From Euglena gracilis (Eukaryota > Euglenida > Euglenophyceae > Euglenales), in NCBI GenBank assembly GCA_039621445.1, contig CP154956.1, forward strand, positions 84,130,474 to 84,194,473: a DNA stretch of 64,000 nucleotides, written 5' to 3'. The notes under the pieces were generated by a model. The model did not search any database. It was not told the DNA's origin and saw nothing but the letters and a program-made list of their open reading frames with translations. Shown here in pieces: positions 19,855-30,016 of this stretch (positions are counted from its first letter, which is position 1; every line of letters starts with the position of its first letter). A program made the position numbers and the translations under genes.

Positions 19855-21065
19855 AATGGAGATGCCCACCTCGAAGTGCCGGCACTGCGTGGCACTGCGT
19901 GCACTGCGGGGCACTGCACCGCGTGGCACTGCGTGACACCGCGTGGCACTGCGGGCCATCAAAATCAATTCTGGTCGCTGTGCAACTTCTTGCCTCCTTG
20001 GACCAATTTGACCACTTCTGGCTAATTCGAACAATGACCAAAAAATGCCTACATGGCGCTACATCATTGAAGGTGCTTGCATGCAGGCAAGGACAATCAT
20101 CCCCGGTTTTTGGTCTCCGGTGGGGTCTGGTGGGATCCGGTGGGATCCGGTGGGGTTCCGGTGGGTTGCCTTGGGGGGGGGAGACCGGGAAAAAAGCAGA
20201 TGCAACAAGGTGGTTTGACCGGATAATCTTGTTGCATCATGCAGTGGGTGCGCAGCATAACCACATGCATGGCCCCCGGGGTCAGGGTCTTGGCCTCTTT
20301 TTTTTTGTCCCATATGAATCACCTCTTGGCTCTGTTTAATCGGCCCAGCCAGGTGCTCGGGAGAGGGTTCTTCCCCATCGTTCTCTCGTTTCTTCAGAGA
20401 ATCAGCTGGGGCTTGCAACTGTGCAAGAAAACAAACTTGGTGAATGCAAAAAAAATAATCCTATGCACCTGGATGACTATCGGTGCTTGAGGTTGCTGTA
20501 CTGGTTGTGGTTGTTGTGATGCTTTCGCATCCCCCAGCTTGACTTTCCGGCAATGTTCTGTTTCAAAGAACTTCTTCTCCCCATCCCCACCGGAGCCATG
20601 ATAATAGCCATTGCAATGTTGCTTCAAGGACGTGCTGCTCGGAACCAAGAATTTAGCACATAGAGTGCAATACACTTTCCCTGGAGCAAAGAAATGGACT
20701 TTTAACAAACCACTTGTATGTGAAACAACACCTGGGAATGTGTTTTCTTCAGGAGCTGTGACAGTGATATCAATGAATCCTTCACTTACAGCCCAAGCAA
20801 CCCATTGCTGTACATCCCTCTTTGCAGCATGAGACTTTGGGGCCATAAATCCAGGAAAAATCTGCGTGTGGAAAAAAATGTCCGGTGGGATCCGGTGGGA
20901 ACCCACTAGACAAATGGTCAAAAAATCACTGGTGGGATCCGGTGGGATCCGGTGAGATCCGGTGGGATCCGGTGGGATCCGGTGGCTGTCCTTGCCTGCT
21001 TGCATGTGGGTGAAACGGCCCGCAGTGCCACGCAGTGCCGGCACTGTGGGGTGGGCATCCCCAAT
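19855..21065. mobile_element. Large inverted-repeat element carrying a zinc-finger gene
   Basis: Left end: GGAGATGCCCACC...GTGCCGGCACTGCGTGGCAC followed by further GGCACTGCGT units to 19955. Right end: the complement, CGCAGTGCCACGCAGTGCC...GGGTGGGCATCCCC (about 21018-21063). Inside each end are further mirrored segments: GCATGCAGGCAAGGAC (20080) against GTCCTTGCCTGCTTGCATG (20990), and arrays of the 10-bp unit GGTGGGATCC (20115-20170 and 20880-20990). The two-exon gene described next lies centrally. Terminal duplication was not established. It could be a transposon with its own DNA-binding protein, or a hairpin-type repeat that captured a gene. Confidence 0.6.
20059..20846 (-). CDS. Two-exon gene for a C2H2/BED-like zinc-finger protein
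   Basis: Exon 1 is 20846-20469 (126 codons from ATG). A canonical 50-nt intron follows, 20468-20419, starting GTGCAT and ending in a pyrimidine tract plus CACAG. Exon 2 continues in phase from 20418 to a stop near 20059 (119 codons); its last third is a translation of the GGTGGGATCC repeats, so the true end may be an earlier donor at 20322 (AAGAG/GTGATT, also in phase). Residues 60-83 of exon 1 form C-X2-C-X13-H-X5-H (C60, C63, H77, H83), a zinc-finger spacing near the C2H2/BED types. A QQPQPVQQPQ linker follows. The start is chosen at MAPKS because upstream codons are repeat sequence; an acceptor-like CACACGCAG lies 15 nt before it. BED fingers often sit at the amino end of hAT transposases, but no catalytic domain is present. 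Likely element-encoded; moderate certainty. Confidence 0.6.
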
Positions 21066-21439
21066 GAAAAACACCTGATGGTGTCCAAGAAATGTGCCGT
21101 TGACACAAGATTTTTTTGTGTCAAAGACACTACGTGGAGGGTGGCGAGTGACGATGACGCCAATCCGGGCAATCCACAGGAGAGGTGTTGACTCCCTCCA
21201 GGAGATGAGGGCCACCTGCAGGGAGGTCTGAAGGCGGCACAGGTGAGCAGAGTGGTGGTGGGATCTCGGTGGCTGGAGGACCCTTCGCCTCCTTCCCCAG
21301 AGCGTTGCAGTGCAAACCACGGGAGGTGAAACCCGAGAGGAACTCCGCGATCCAGAGCAGAATTTGGCTGCATAGGAGGGTCACTGTTATCTTTCAAACA
21401 ATCACTGTTCGGAAAAAAACATACAATCACTTCCGAACA
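21066..21439. other. Diverged family G relic, then GC-rich DNA
   Basis: GTGTCCAAGAAATGTGCCGT and TGACACAAG...TGTCAAAGACAC (21078-21132) match the family G interior at 62344-62392. The following 250 bp is GC-rich with minus-strand frames such as WIAEFLSGFTSRGLHC that could not be assigned. Confidence 0.4.
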
Positions 21440-21851
21440 TAACCCCCCCCCCCCAAATATAACCCCCCCCCTTGGTTTCATATTTGGGCGGAAATTTCAA
21501 GACCCCCAGGGGGTTTTATATTTGGGGGGTTTTTATATTCGGTCAGGAAAATCAACTTCCTGGCGGGATGCAATGGTCACTTTTTCAGTCCAAATTCACA
21601 AATACGCTCACCCTTGGGGGTCCAAAATTTTCACTTTTTGGGTGAAGGAGCTATTTTCACACGTTTTTGGTAAAAATTGCTCCCAAATCTGCCAAAAATC
21701 ACAATTTCAGGAGAGATTTTGTTGATTTTTTTTTCCTTCCGGCACTTCGCGCCGGAGGGGGGGTTTTATATTCGGGCTGGATTCCTCAGGGGGGGGTTTA
21801 GATTTGGGGGGGGTTTGCATTTGGGGGGGTTTATATTTGGGGGGGGGTTTA
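21440..21851. mobile_element. Family D MITE, copy 1
   Basis: TA-ACCCCCCCC at 21440 and GGGGGGGTT-TA ending at 21851 give TA-flanked termini. Interior order: AAATATAACCCCCC, GGGCGGAAATTTCAAGACCC, a CAAATTCACAAATACGC block, ACGTTTTTGGTAAAAATTGC, then the hairpin CCGGCAC-TTC-GCGCCGG (21739-21755) and repeated GGGGGTTTATATTTGGG. Its inverted sister is 35165-35549. It is non-coding. Confidence 0.7.
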
Positions 21852-22047
21852 CCATTTTACCAACACCGGGGGGAAGGGAAGGGATGCCAGTCACTGCCTC
21901 CTCCTGGGGTCGGCCACTCTGGGATCCAACAGGAAACTGACACAAACGGGAAAAATTTTTGCTCAGTGAATAAATGACTCTATGATTCCGAAAACCCCTG
22001 CCAAAATGATCCCAAATCAATGTATTTCCAAGGAGTTCCGGAATCCT

Positions 22048-22501
22048 TAACCCCCCCCCCCAAAAAAATAAGACCCGGGTCTTATTTTTGGGTCCGTTGC
22101 TGGAAGCCAGGGGGGGTCTTATTTTGGGGGGGTCTTATTTTTGGATTTTTTCTTGACCGACCCGGGTCCGAAAAAGCACTATTTTTCAGGTTCCCGAGAC
22201 TGCTAAAATTTTTCCTTCGGCGCTTCGCGCCATGTGTAGATTGGTGTAATTTGACATTTAGCATGTTTTTTTTTGCATTTCAAAAATCTGAAATTTTTGA
22301 AATTTCATCATTTTTGTGCATGAAATTGGGGTTTTTGGTAATTTTTCAGGGAAAAATTTCACCGTCCCCGGCGCTTCGCGCCGTCAAGGGGGGTCTTATT
22401 TATGGGGGGGGGTCTTATTTTGGATTTTTGCTCGATCGGCCCAGGGGGGTCTTATTTTTTGGGGGGGGTCTTATTTTTTGGGGGGAGTTTACTGGCCGTG
22501 G
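22048..22501. mobile_element. Family C MITE, best preserved copy
   Basis: Starts TA-ACCCCCCCCC and ends GGGGGGAGTT-TA (22500-22501). It contains AATAAGACCCGGGTCTTATT, GTCCGTTGCTGGAAGCC, a TTTTTCTTGACCGACCC block, and two copies of the core hairpin GGCGCTTCGCGCC (22219-22231 and 22369-22381), separated by an AT-rich GAAATTTTTGAAATTTC palindrome. The repeated word GGGGTCTTATTTT forms its right third. No protein is encoded. Confidence 0.7.
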
Positions 22502-22563
22502 GGAGAGGTTCGAAGCCAAAAACCAGCAGTCAGTACAAAAAAAACAATAACCCCTGGGGGACA

Positions 22564-22725
22564 TACCCCCCCCCCCAATAGAAGTGAAGGGTCCAAATAA
22601 AAGCGCCCCCCCCCCCCCGCCGAAGGCGGCGGTCCGCTACAAGTGCACCCCCATTTTGATGGTAATTCTAACAAAAATCGGTAGGGTCCAAATAGAAGCG
22701 CACCCCCCTTAACCCCCTCAATAAT
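22564..22725. mobile_element. Family E repeat, copy 1
   Basis: C-run, CAATAGAAGTGAAGGGTCC, then CGCCGAAGGCGGCGGTCCGC (a GC hairpin), GTGCACCCCCATTTTGATGG and GTCCAAATAGAAGCGCACC. The same words in order make up 31918-32155. The left side begins at TA; the right end is unclear. Confidence 0.55.
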
Positions 22726-22792
22726 AAGCACACCCGGCTTCCATTATATTGCAAAATTTGGCCCCCACAAGCCGCAGTGGGGGGGGTGGGAA

Positions 22793-22888
22793 CAGGCTTC
22801 GATATAAAGGCAGGTGGGGGGTCATACCCCCCTCCGGTCCAGGAGGCCCCCCCCCCACCTGAACAGTGGCGCGGTCCGGGTAACTGCG
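22793..22888. mobile_element. Family A fragment (left third only)
   Basis: CAGGCTTCGATATAAAGGCA, then GGGGTCATACCCCCCTCCGG and CACCTGAACAGTGGCGCGGT follow the first 95 bp of A1 and A2, after which the sequence departs. Truncated copy. Confidence 0.65.
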
Positions 22889-23770
22889 CACCCCCCCCCC
22901 CCCCAGGCCAAGCCAAAATTTCACCCAGTTTTTGCCATTTCGCTTGAAAAGAAAATGGTACTCACACGCGCGACAGTGGGGGTTGCGGGTGGGGGGGGCT
23001 TGGAGGGAATTCACTGATAATTCACCAATTTTTTTGCAGTACCTCTATTGCACAAAACAAGCCAAACTTTAAACACGCAGGCCAAGTTTGCATGATACGG
23101 CCAAAAAGCCGCTTCAGGGGGGCCAAGGATACGTTCAAAGTCAGCAACGGAAGCCGGGTTTCATGTGTGGATGACCACCACCCAGCCGCCAATGCAGCTT
23201 CTCGCCACACCCGAGAGGGAGCCACCAGGGCGACGGGTCAACTGGGGAGGGAGGCACTGTGACCCAGTGGGGGGGGGGGTTCCTTGGCGGAGGCAAGGAG
23301 CACACAGGCGGGAGAAAATCGCCTCTGTTCACCTGGGGCGCCGGGAACGCTGGCTGGGGCCGGGGTGGCTCGCCCCGGCACCGGAAGGCCGCTGGGGGGC
23401 AGCGTGAGCTAATGGCGACCCCACAGCCGGACTGCAGCCGGATGCCTTCCCAGTGGAGGTGCCAAACGTTTAGAGCACGGTTTGTTGCTGGCGGTGAACG
23501 TGCATCCCGCCCCCCAAGAAATTGTCCACAGGAACAAATTCGTCAGGACGGCCAAGGTGGCAAACTCCCAGGCAGGCTCATGACAGGGCGTTTTGACAAG
23601 GCATGGATGTGTGGGCCCAAGATGAGCGGACCCGGAAATCGGTGACAAAATCGCAGGGGTGACAAATCCCTGGGGGGGGGTGGGTGAAGAAAGTACATCG
23701 CTGCCTCGTGTGCTACAGGCCAAAATTGGGTGAAACGAAACGAAGTGAATGAGTCGGAGGCCAACCTTGG
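22889..23770. other. Mixed GC-rich DNA with a family J fragment
   Basis: GCCAAGTTTGCATGATACGG and CCGCTTCAGGGGGGCCAAGG (23060-23125) come from family J. From 23165 to 23650 there are GC-rich frames on both strands without recognised motifs. Confidence 0.35.
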
Positions 23771-23777
23771 GGGGGGG

Positions 23778-23812
23778 GGGAGTGTGCATGTGCATGTGCA
23801 TGCACACTCCCT
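23778..23812. repeat. Short hairpin GGAGTGTGCATG...CATGCACACTCC
   Basis: Twelve-base perfect arms around TGCATGTG. It is preceded by a G-run. Could be an eroded palindromic element end. Confidence 0.6.
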
Positions 23813-24160
23813 GCATGCGCATGTTTGTCATTTAAGCAGGCCAAACACTGGCTCAACACTCCGACACTCTTTTCAATTTGATTTTTTAATTTTTAATTAA
23901 TAATAACCTATTTTAATTATTTTTACATGGTCCTCCAGAACAGCGGGAATACATGTCATGAACTGGAAGGTTCCTGGCGTCTGGTTTTGAATTGCACCTC
24001 ACTGTCGCTGGCTGGCTTTGGGCGTTCCAGAAAGCTCTCCAGGGCCCCAGCCAGGACTGCAGCATCCTCATGGGGAACTGAAGGGGGGAGGGGGTAAGGA
24101 TGCAGGCGACGTGTGGTGGAAGGGTCCGGGTCGGCGGCCATTTCAAATGGCGGGGCGTTC
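23813..24160. other. Short AT-rich tract then low-copy DNA
   Basis: ATTTTTTAATTTTTAATTAA region at 23880-23930, then unassigned sequence. No gene supported. Confidence 0.3.
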
Positions 24161-24164
24161 CCCA

Positions 24165-24390
24165 GCGTAGATTCACTTAATGACCGCCTGGCGGACAATT
24201 TTTCCCGGGGCCCAAACCCACCCACCTGCTGTGTTTGAACACCCACCCAAGCACCACCCCGCACAGGGGGGGGGGTCGACTCACCCACTCACCCACCAAG
24301 GCCCACCCAAAATTGGCTGAAAATCCTTTAAATTTCTTTCCGGCCCACCATTGGCCAGGTTGGACTGACCTGTTGGGCACCCCTCCCTTC
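24165..24390. mobile_element. Family N repeat, copy 1
   Basis: AGATTCACTTAATGACCGCC, TTTTTCCCGGGGCCCAAACC, CACCCACC runs, AAAATTGGCTGAAAATCC and AATTTCTTTCCGGC...GGCCAGG occur in the same order as 29070-29290. The C-run/G-run halves flank a GC hairpin position as in families A-D. Ends not defined. Confidence 0.6.
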
Positions 24391-25170
24391 CCCCTCGAGG
24401 CTTCCAGCAGCCCGAACCCTCCCTCTCATTCTCAAAACCAACCTTCGGGAGGAGGGATCGCACAGGTGTTAAATGAATCCATGTTTCAGGGGCGATGGGG
24501 AGATGCTGGTTGGCAGCAAATCCCATATTACACAAGAGGAAGAGCAAACAATGCCACAGCAGCAAGAGGACTCGCCGCTGTCCGAGACGAGGCCCAAAAT
24601 GTCTGTGAACCTCTGAGCTTTGCACCCGCTGCTGCACCAAATGGATTCCAACCTTCACTTTTGCTTCCTGACATCGGATGAAGCAAACCCCCCGGAAGTT
24701 GTCTCATCGCAAGTCAGCGCCCTTCAACACAGCCAGACATGGCTTGTCCTCCCAAACATGCCATTTCATTCCAGCGGCTTTCAAATTGCTCATCCAGCAC
24801 GAATGCAAAAATTTGTCAACAACGAGTAATAACACAGACATCTGAAGAGCCTGATTATTGGGGAAAAAAAACGAACCTAAGAGTCCTTGCAGGTTCAGTT
24901 GGGGAGTCTTTGAAACAAAGACGACTCCACCAACCTCTCCCTCACAACCGGGATAAAGGCGAAGATCTCCGTCAGAAAGCAGAGAATTTTCAGGGAGCAA
25001 CAGTAAAAGGCCTGGAGGAGCGGTTGGATGGAGGGTGTGCAAAAGAGGGCAGCTGCAGCGCCGGATGTGGGAGGGGGGCTCAACAGCAGCCAAAATGCAT
25101 CATTGGGGAAAAATGGTGACTTGACCTGTGGCGCGCGGAGTAACCACACAATATTGCAATCACGAGGATA
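24391..25170. other. Low-copy stretch with coding-like frames on both strands
   Basis: This is one of the longest parts without repeats. The plus strand has a charged, coiled-coil-like segment (DKGEDLRQKAENFQG near 24950) and the minus strand has hydrophobic stretches (FLTEIFAFIPVV near 24960). Only one can be real. No domain is recognised and no splice pattern decides it. Confidence 0.3.
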
Positions 25171-25174
25171 CCAA

Positions 25175-25330
25175 ACACCCCTAAATAATAGCCCCACGGG
25201 CTCGGTTAAAATCTTGGGGGGGCTATTAGTTTCGGATTTTTGGTTAAAATCCAAGAGGGAGGTATTACGGGGGTCACTATTTGAGGTAGGTTATTATTCG
25301 GGGGGTCGGGGATGTTGCTGGAATGCCACC
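25175..25330. mobile_element. Short element with CTATTA/TAATAG words
   Basis: CTAAATAATAGCCCC at the left, GGGGGGGCTATTAG centrally and GGTTATTATTCGGGG at the right mirror one another. Repeated TTGGTTAAAATCC lies between. It is likely a small TA-type element of the same style as families C and D. Confidence 0.4.
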
Positions 25331-26015
25331 CCACTGCTTGTCATTGGAGGGAGCCGCAGGAAGGGTTTTCTTTTTGAGGTTGGGTCCTTGAGGAAGGGTG
25401 GGGGAGCAGGATGGCTGGATTGGCCGAACACTGGGGGGGGGGGTGGGCCAGGACCGAGGCCCGGAAAGGGTCTGGTTGGCCTCTATGTTCCAGACCCCCT
25501 CCTTTTGCCTGCCAAGAGTTTTATTTCCCTTACTCTCCACCTGAAAAAGTCTCCGAATTTGTCCGAATTTTCGAATTTGATACCGAAAAAATCTGTAAAA
25601 AAAAGTGTGTAATGTTGTTAAAGGAATATAAGCGCTTTTTTGTCAAAGATGAATATTTTGCAAGAGCCCGTGCAGGAGGGTGGCAGTTGATTTGAACAAG
25701 TCTGAAAAACAGGAAAAAATAAAGGAGAAAACGGCAAACATTGAAATACAGAAAAAAAGTGATCCAGAAAAATGCACGAACAACCAAACAAGACAATTTG
25801 AGCCAACTGTTGGGTTATACACCAAAGCATAAAGTTTCGGGGAAAATGGAGCGAAAATTCACGGGAACTGGTGAGCATGAATAAATGTGGGCCAAATCAG
25901 TTATAGAATTGCAAAATAACCTTGGAAAATTGCCCGGGAAAAAGCAATGTACAGAAATGCTACGGGACGGGGTGTCGCAACGACGCGTGGTGCCTTGGGT
26001 GGGGTCAAGATTGTA
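25331..26015. other. Low-copy stretch, no recognised gene
   Basis: A G-run near 25434 and A-rich sequence. Minus-strand frames are phenylalanine-rich because of T-runs. Confidence 0.3.
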
Positions 26016-26029
26016 ATTGTGGCCGTGGC

Positions 26030-26092
26030 CAGCGCTGGCCGGACCTCCACCGTTGCCCAGGAGGGGCGAACTGGACACACAATCCGCGTGGT
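26030..26092. repeat. 63-bp duplicated block, copy 1
   Basis: GCGCTGGCCGGACCTCCACC through CGAACTGGACACACA is almost identical to 48768-48831, 22.7 kb away, in the same orientation. Each is close to an A-rich CAAAA array (26155-26215 here, 48590-48660 there). Confidence 0.75.
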
Positions 26093-26154
26093 GTTTGGGG
26101 CCAGGCTCCTTGTAACCCCCCAGGGAGGGGGGAGAAACTGCACACGGGCCAGTC

Positions 26155-26220
26155 AAAAACTGCAAAAAAAAACCTGCAAAAAAAACTGCAAAAAAACTGC
26201 AAAAACTGCACTGCATATTT
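26155..26220. repeat. ACTGCAAAAAA array
   Basis: About six units of CTGCAAAAAA. The same word occurs in an A-rich tract at 34108-34145. Confidence 0.7.
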
Positions 26221-26319
26221 TCCCCTCTCTGCCCCCCCCCCCAAATTGCCCCACGGTTCCACTTTCGGGCGGGCCAAGGGAGGGGGTTCCGTATCTGTTG
26301 GGGCTGTTGGACCAGTACC

Positions 26320-26470
26320 CCGCCCCCCCCTATGTCCAACGACCGGTAACCTCTGTCCTCTGACCAGGGGGGGGGGCGGTCGTTGGACATAGGGTGGTGA
26401 CCAAAAAGGTGTCCTCTGACTGGGGGGGGGGTGGTCGTTGGACATGGGGTCGGGAAAAAAAGTTTTCTGA
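26320..26470. mobile_element. Family M inverted repeat and direct repeat
   Basis: CTATGTCCAACGACC (26330-26344) faces GGTCGTTGGACATAG (26378-26392), 15-base perfect arms separated by 33 bp, followed by a third arm GGTCGTTGGACATGG at 26432. Each rightward arm is preceded by TGTCCTCTGAC and a G-run. A further copy lies at 26880-26930. The core-type hairpin GGCGCTTCGCGCC follows at 26502-26514. Confidence 0.65.
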
Positions 26471-26529
26471 AACCCCCCCAAAAAGGTCAAAATTTTCCTT
26501 CCGGCGCTTCGCGCCCCCATTTCCAGCCC

Positions 26530-26879
26530 TGTCAACAAATATTTACTCAAATAACACCCAAAACTGGCATCCTTGGACAATTTTGTTGCGGAGATCACGT
26601 CAAGAGAACATGCAAGGAAAGTGCAAACCATCTTCACTGCATCATACAACCTGGCAAACACCCGAAAATGTCACGGTGGAATGTTGGGAGTGTGGTGAAG
26701 CTCCTTCAATAACCGCAGGCACTATCTCCCCGGTGGAGCGCTCATTATGCACAAAACTCCCCGGAGGGAACATTTTAATGGACGATGGGCTGCGGGGTAG
26801 AGGACAAGGGGGGAAGAAAAGCCTTTCAGGGCTGGCAAACCTCCGGGTTTCGCACACCTGCAAAAAATCAAAACCTCCG
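26530..26879. other. Low-copy segment between family M copies
   Basis: A plus-strand frame of 224 codons spans this interval and enters both M copies. The middle (for example ENVTVECWECGEAPSITAG) looks protein-like but matches nothing I know. Confidence 0.3.
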
Positions 26880-26932
26880 AAAAGATGTCCTCTGACTGGG
26901 GGGGGGTGGTCGTTGGACATAGGGGGGGTAAG
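26880..26932. repeat. Family M single arm
   Basis: TGTCCTCTGACTGGGGGG then GGTCGTTGGACATAGGGG, identical in order to the copies at 26354 and 26411. Confidence 0.65.
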
Positions 26933-28190
26933 AAGAGCAAGAGTCACCAGACTCCTGCCTCCAGAGTGCAGACCCAAATACTCCCTGCGTGGAGCTCCTT
27001 GTCTCGACTTGGAATTTCTCTGGACAGAGACTCCAGACCGTGTGCATTATGAGATACACGCTGCTTAACAAGGGGATTCTGACTCAGAAATATGCCTTTT
27101 TATTTAAAAAACCATTCCTGCCGGATGCATCCGCTGCATCTGGTGCGCGGGGGGGGGTGGCGGTGCTGTAATTCTACCTGCCAAAAATGTCTCCCCCAAT
27201 CGCCAACCCGTTCCGTTTCATCCGCAGCGCCAGCACGGAGGTTTGTACTTTCTAAAAGAAGCCTGGTTGAGGCGGTGGGGGTGGTGGAAAGGCGATGAGG
27301 GGGCGAGGCCGGGAGTGTCGGTGGGGTGTGGCAGTGAGAGCAACGCTCCTCAGAGACCGGTCGTGCACAGGGAAGCATCGGCACTGTACCTGTTTAAGGA
27401 GGGTCGAAAGCACGGATGGGGGGGGTGTGTGGGGGGGGGGAGTACCAACATCCAACACTGTCAGCTGGAAATTCTCACGTTCAGGGGTTGACATTGCGAG
27501 GGTGTGAATTGTTGGCATTCTTTTAACAAGAAAAGGGGGGTCCGACCCCCCCTTTTCCCCAGGGGTAAGCTTTGCTCTTACCCGTAAAGGGATAAGAGCT
27601 CAGCGACCACCAGGGGTTGGGTATGGTCGCAGGTTCCAAAAAGGACAAAAAAATTCTAGCGCACAGCGCCGGAAAACGAACAAAAAGTGCCCCCCTTTCC
27701 CTCATTTTTGAGCATATTGCACATTTTTTGCATGTTTTGGTGTGATGAACATGAAAAAGGGTTCAATAATTTTCCAAAAATAAGCCTTTTTGTTCTATTC
27801 TCAAAAATATCAGGGATTTTTCACCAATTTTGGCCTGGTATCCGTCTCTTTTCCAAAACCGAAAATTTTCCTGGCCCCTTCAGTTTCGGGGGGGGGGGGA
27901 TTGGTTCCATTCTCAAGCAACGTGACGGCAGACGTTCGTTGTGTCCGTGGCTGTGGCACATCGGTCAGCTACCCGACCCCCAAGGGACCCCCTCCGGCGG
28001 GTGCCTCCCTGGGTAACGACCGCCATCTGCCACCCCACCCCCCGGCCTGTCCCTGAGGTCGTCACGACAGGCGAGTTCACTGAGTACACGGCAACGTCGT
28101 GTGGGAGGGGACCGACAGGCCGCAGAGGCTTGGGCGTTCTGCGGCGGGGAGGCGGCTGGGAAGGGGTGCGTATTGATACCACCGCCCCCC
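26933..28190. other. Mixed DNA with G-runs, no recognised gene
   Basis: G-runs at 27148, 27420 and 27888 and GC-rich blocks at 27180-27370 and 27940-28190. An eroded core hairpin GCGCACAGCGCC lies at 27659-27670. Frames on both strands through 27940-28190 are comparable in quality, so none is called. Confidence 0.3.
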
Positions 28191-28194
28191 TGGG

Positions 28195-28612
28195 ATCAGG
28201 GGGGGGGGCAACATGGACCCTCAAAGAATGCGACACAAAAAAAACCACAAAAAAAAGCGCAAAAAAACCACAAAAAAAACGCAAAAAAGCAAAAAACGAG
28301 AAAAAACGCGGAAAACACACAAAAAAAACACAAAGAAAACACAAAAAAAATACAAAAAAACATAAAAAACGCAAAAAGGCAAACTTTACCAAAACCGAGA
28401 GCACAAAAAACCCGCAAAAAACCACAAAAAAAAGCGGGAAAAAAACAAAAAAAAGCAAAAAAAAACGAAAAAAAGTAAAACGCGAAAAAAAACACAGAAA
28501 AGAACGCAAAAAAAGCGCAAAAAAAGCAAAAAAAGCAAATGTTACCAAAACCGAAAACACAAAAAAATCGCAAAAAAAACACGCAGTTGTGCCCTCCCCG
28601 GGTGACATTTAA
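28195..28612 (+). repeat. Family K, long complete copy
   Basis: CAGGGGGGGGGGCAACATGG head, ACCCTCAAAGAATGCGACAC, about 370 bp of A-runs punctuated by CC, CG and GC steps, then AAATGTTACCAAAACCGAAA and tail GCAGTTGTGCCCTCCCCGGG-TGACATTT. The tail recurs at 43975-44003 (GCAGTTGTCCCCCC..GGGTGACAT). Head and tail both carry G/C runs, suggesting ends of an element. Long lysine-rich or phenylalanine-rich frames here are artefacts. Confidence 0.6.
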
Positions 28613-29065
28613 AAACAACTGGCACCAACATCAGCTGAACCGATCCGGAATCTGCAACGCGTCACGAGGGGACTGTTCACTTGCAATGTGTTTGTCTAAG
28701 GGGAGAGATGGGGTGGGTTGGAAGAAGAACTCTGGGGGGGATGTCGCAGTGGACGTTTCATCCACTTCCTACACAAATCGATCTACTGCCAGAACGTTCC
28801 TCGTTCAGATGAGCTGGTAACTATCATTCCATTGTTAAAAACCCATTATTGCTTCCCCCTTCCCTTCCCATCAGGGATTTGAAAGATTTGTTTTAAATCT
28901 GGGGGGGAGGGGGTCTTCCTACCCACAGGGGTACCCCCCCACCCCCCACTGGGGAGGGGATCTTGGGGATCCTTGGGGGGGGGTCAATTTTGGAGTAAAA
29001 ATATGTTGGGGCCAAATACAAAATTACCAGGTTAAAAATACAAAGAAATGTAATAGGGCAGCCTT
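28613..29065. other. Low-copy stretch, no recognised gene
   Basis: G-run near 28900 and C-run near 28938 form a mirrored pair (GGGGGGGAGGGGGTC with CCCCCCACCCCCC). No gene is supported. Confidence 0.3.
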
Positions 29066-29069
29066 CAAG

Positions 29070-29290
29070 ATTCACTCAGCGACCCCCCGGGGGGCATTTT
29101 TTCCCGGGCCCAAACCCACCCACCCACCTTTTTTTTTATACCCCCCCCCCCCCCGGGGTCAAACATCCACCCACCCACCCACCCACCCAAAATCCTGCCA
29201 AAACCGGCCGAAAACACTGAAATTTCTTTCCGGCGCGGCCTTCGGCCAGGCAAAAACCTGACCCTTGGCACACCCACTCGCCGGGGGCCC
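29070..29290. mobile_element. Family N repeat, copy 2
   Basis: AGATTCACTCAGCGACCCCC, TTTTTTCCCGGGCCCAAACC, long CCCA runs, CAAAACCGGCCGAAAACACT and AATTTCTTTCCGGC with a GGCC-TTC-GGCC hairpin follow the order in copy 1 (24165). Confidence 0.65.
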
Positions 29291-29880
29291 CAACCCACCC
29301 TCCACCCAGCCTGCTCCCGGGGTTCAACCCTTTCAAAAATCCCTGCTTCCCATCCCATTCCATTCCACTCCATGGTAGACCACAGGGCAGGAGCTCCGGG
29401 TGAACACCCCGCCACCAGGCCATCGCCATCACCCCGGGTGGCTGGGACCATCCGACCACACAAACACACACACACACTGTACATCCGGAGGGGACGGGTC
29501 GATTACAGCGGTCCCAATTCGATGTCGAGGCAGCCGCCGTGGAACATCTGAATGAAGGCCCATCCATACCACGAAGCAATGCTGCCGACAGTTGGGGACA
29601 CCCTTTCAAAGTGTACGCCTCTACGGCTTTGATTATTTCCTGAGGTTAGGATCCGCAATGCCCCCCCCCCCCGGGCCCGCAACCTTGCAAAAAATACCTG
29701 AAACAGCATCCACCCCCAAAACCCGAACTGTTGCATGTTCTAAAATGCTTACCCACAGCATCCCCCCCCTGGGGTGTGACCTTCCTCGATTCCTCAACCA
29801 AACTCGCCCAAACCATTTACCATAAATTTACCGAATGATTCTCATTGATTCTCTGCAAATTGTCAAACAGGGCACATTTT
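29291..29880. other. Low-copy stretch, no recognised gene
   Basis: GC-moderate sequence with C-run near 29659. No motif was recognised in the open frames. Confidence 0.3.
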
Positions 29881-29899
29881 TTCTCAATTCCCATTTAAC

Positions 29900-30016
29900 A
29901 GGGGGAGGTAAATGCAACACGGACCCTCGAAAAACGCGACACAAAAATTGCAAAAAAAAATGAAAAAAAACACAAAAAATAGAAAAAAGCCCCTGGCTTT
30001 TTTCTATTTTTTGTGT
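29900..30016 (+). repeat. Family K copy ending in a perfect hairpin
   Basis: Head GCAACACGGACCCTCGAAAA then A-rich array. The last 45 bp is a perfect 21-base inverted repeat, CACAAAAAATAGAAAAAAGC-C (29971-29991) against its complement (29995-30015), with only CCT in the loop. Such a structure can form a cruciform or RNA hairpin. Confidence 0.75.

Noticed and set aside
27913-28618. Long lysine-rich (plus) and phenylalanine-rich (minus) frames
   Set aside because: They read through the family K A-rich array; composition follows the repeat.
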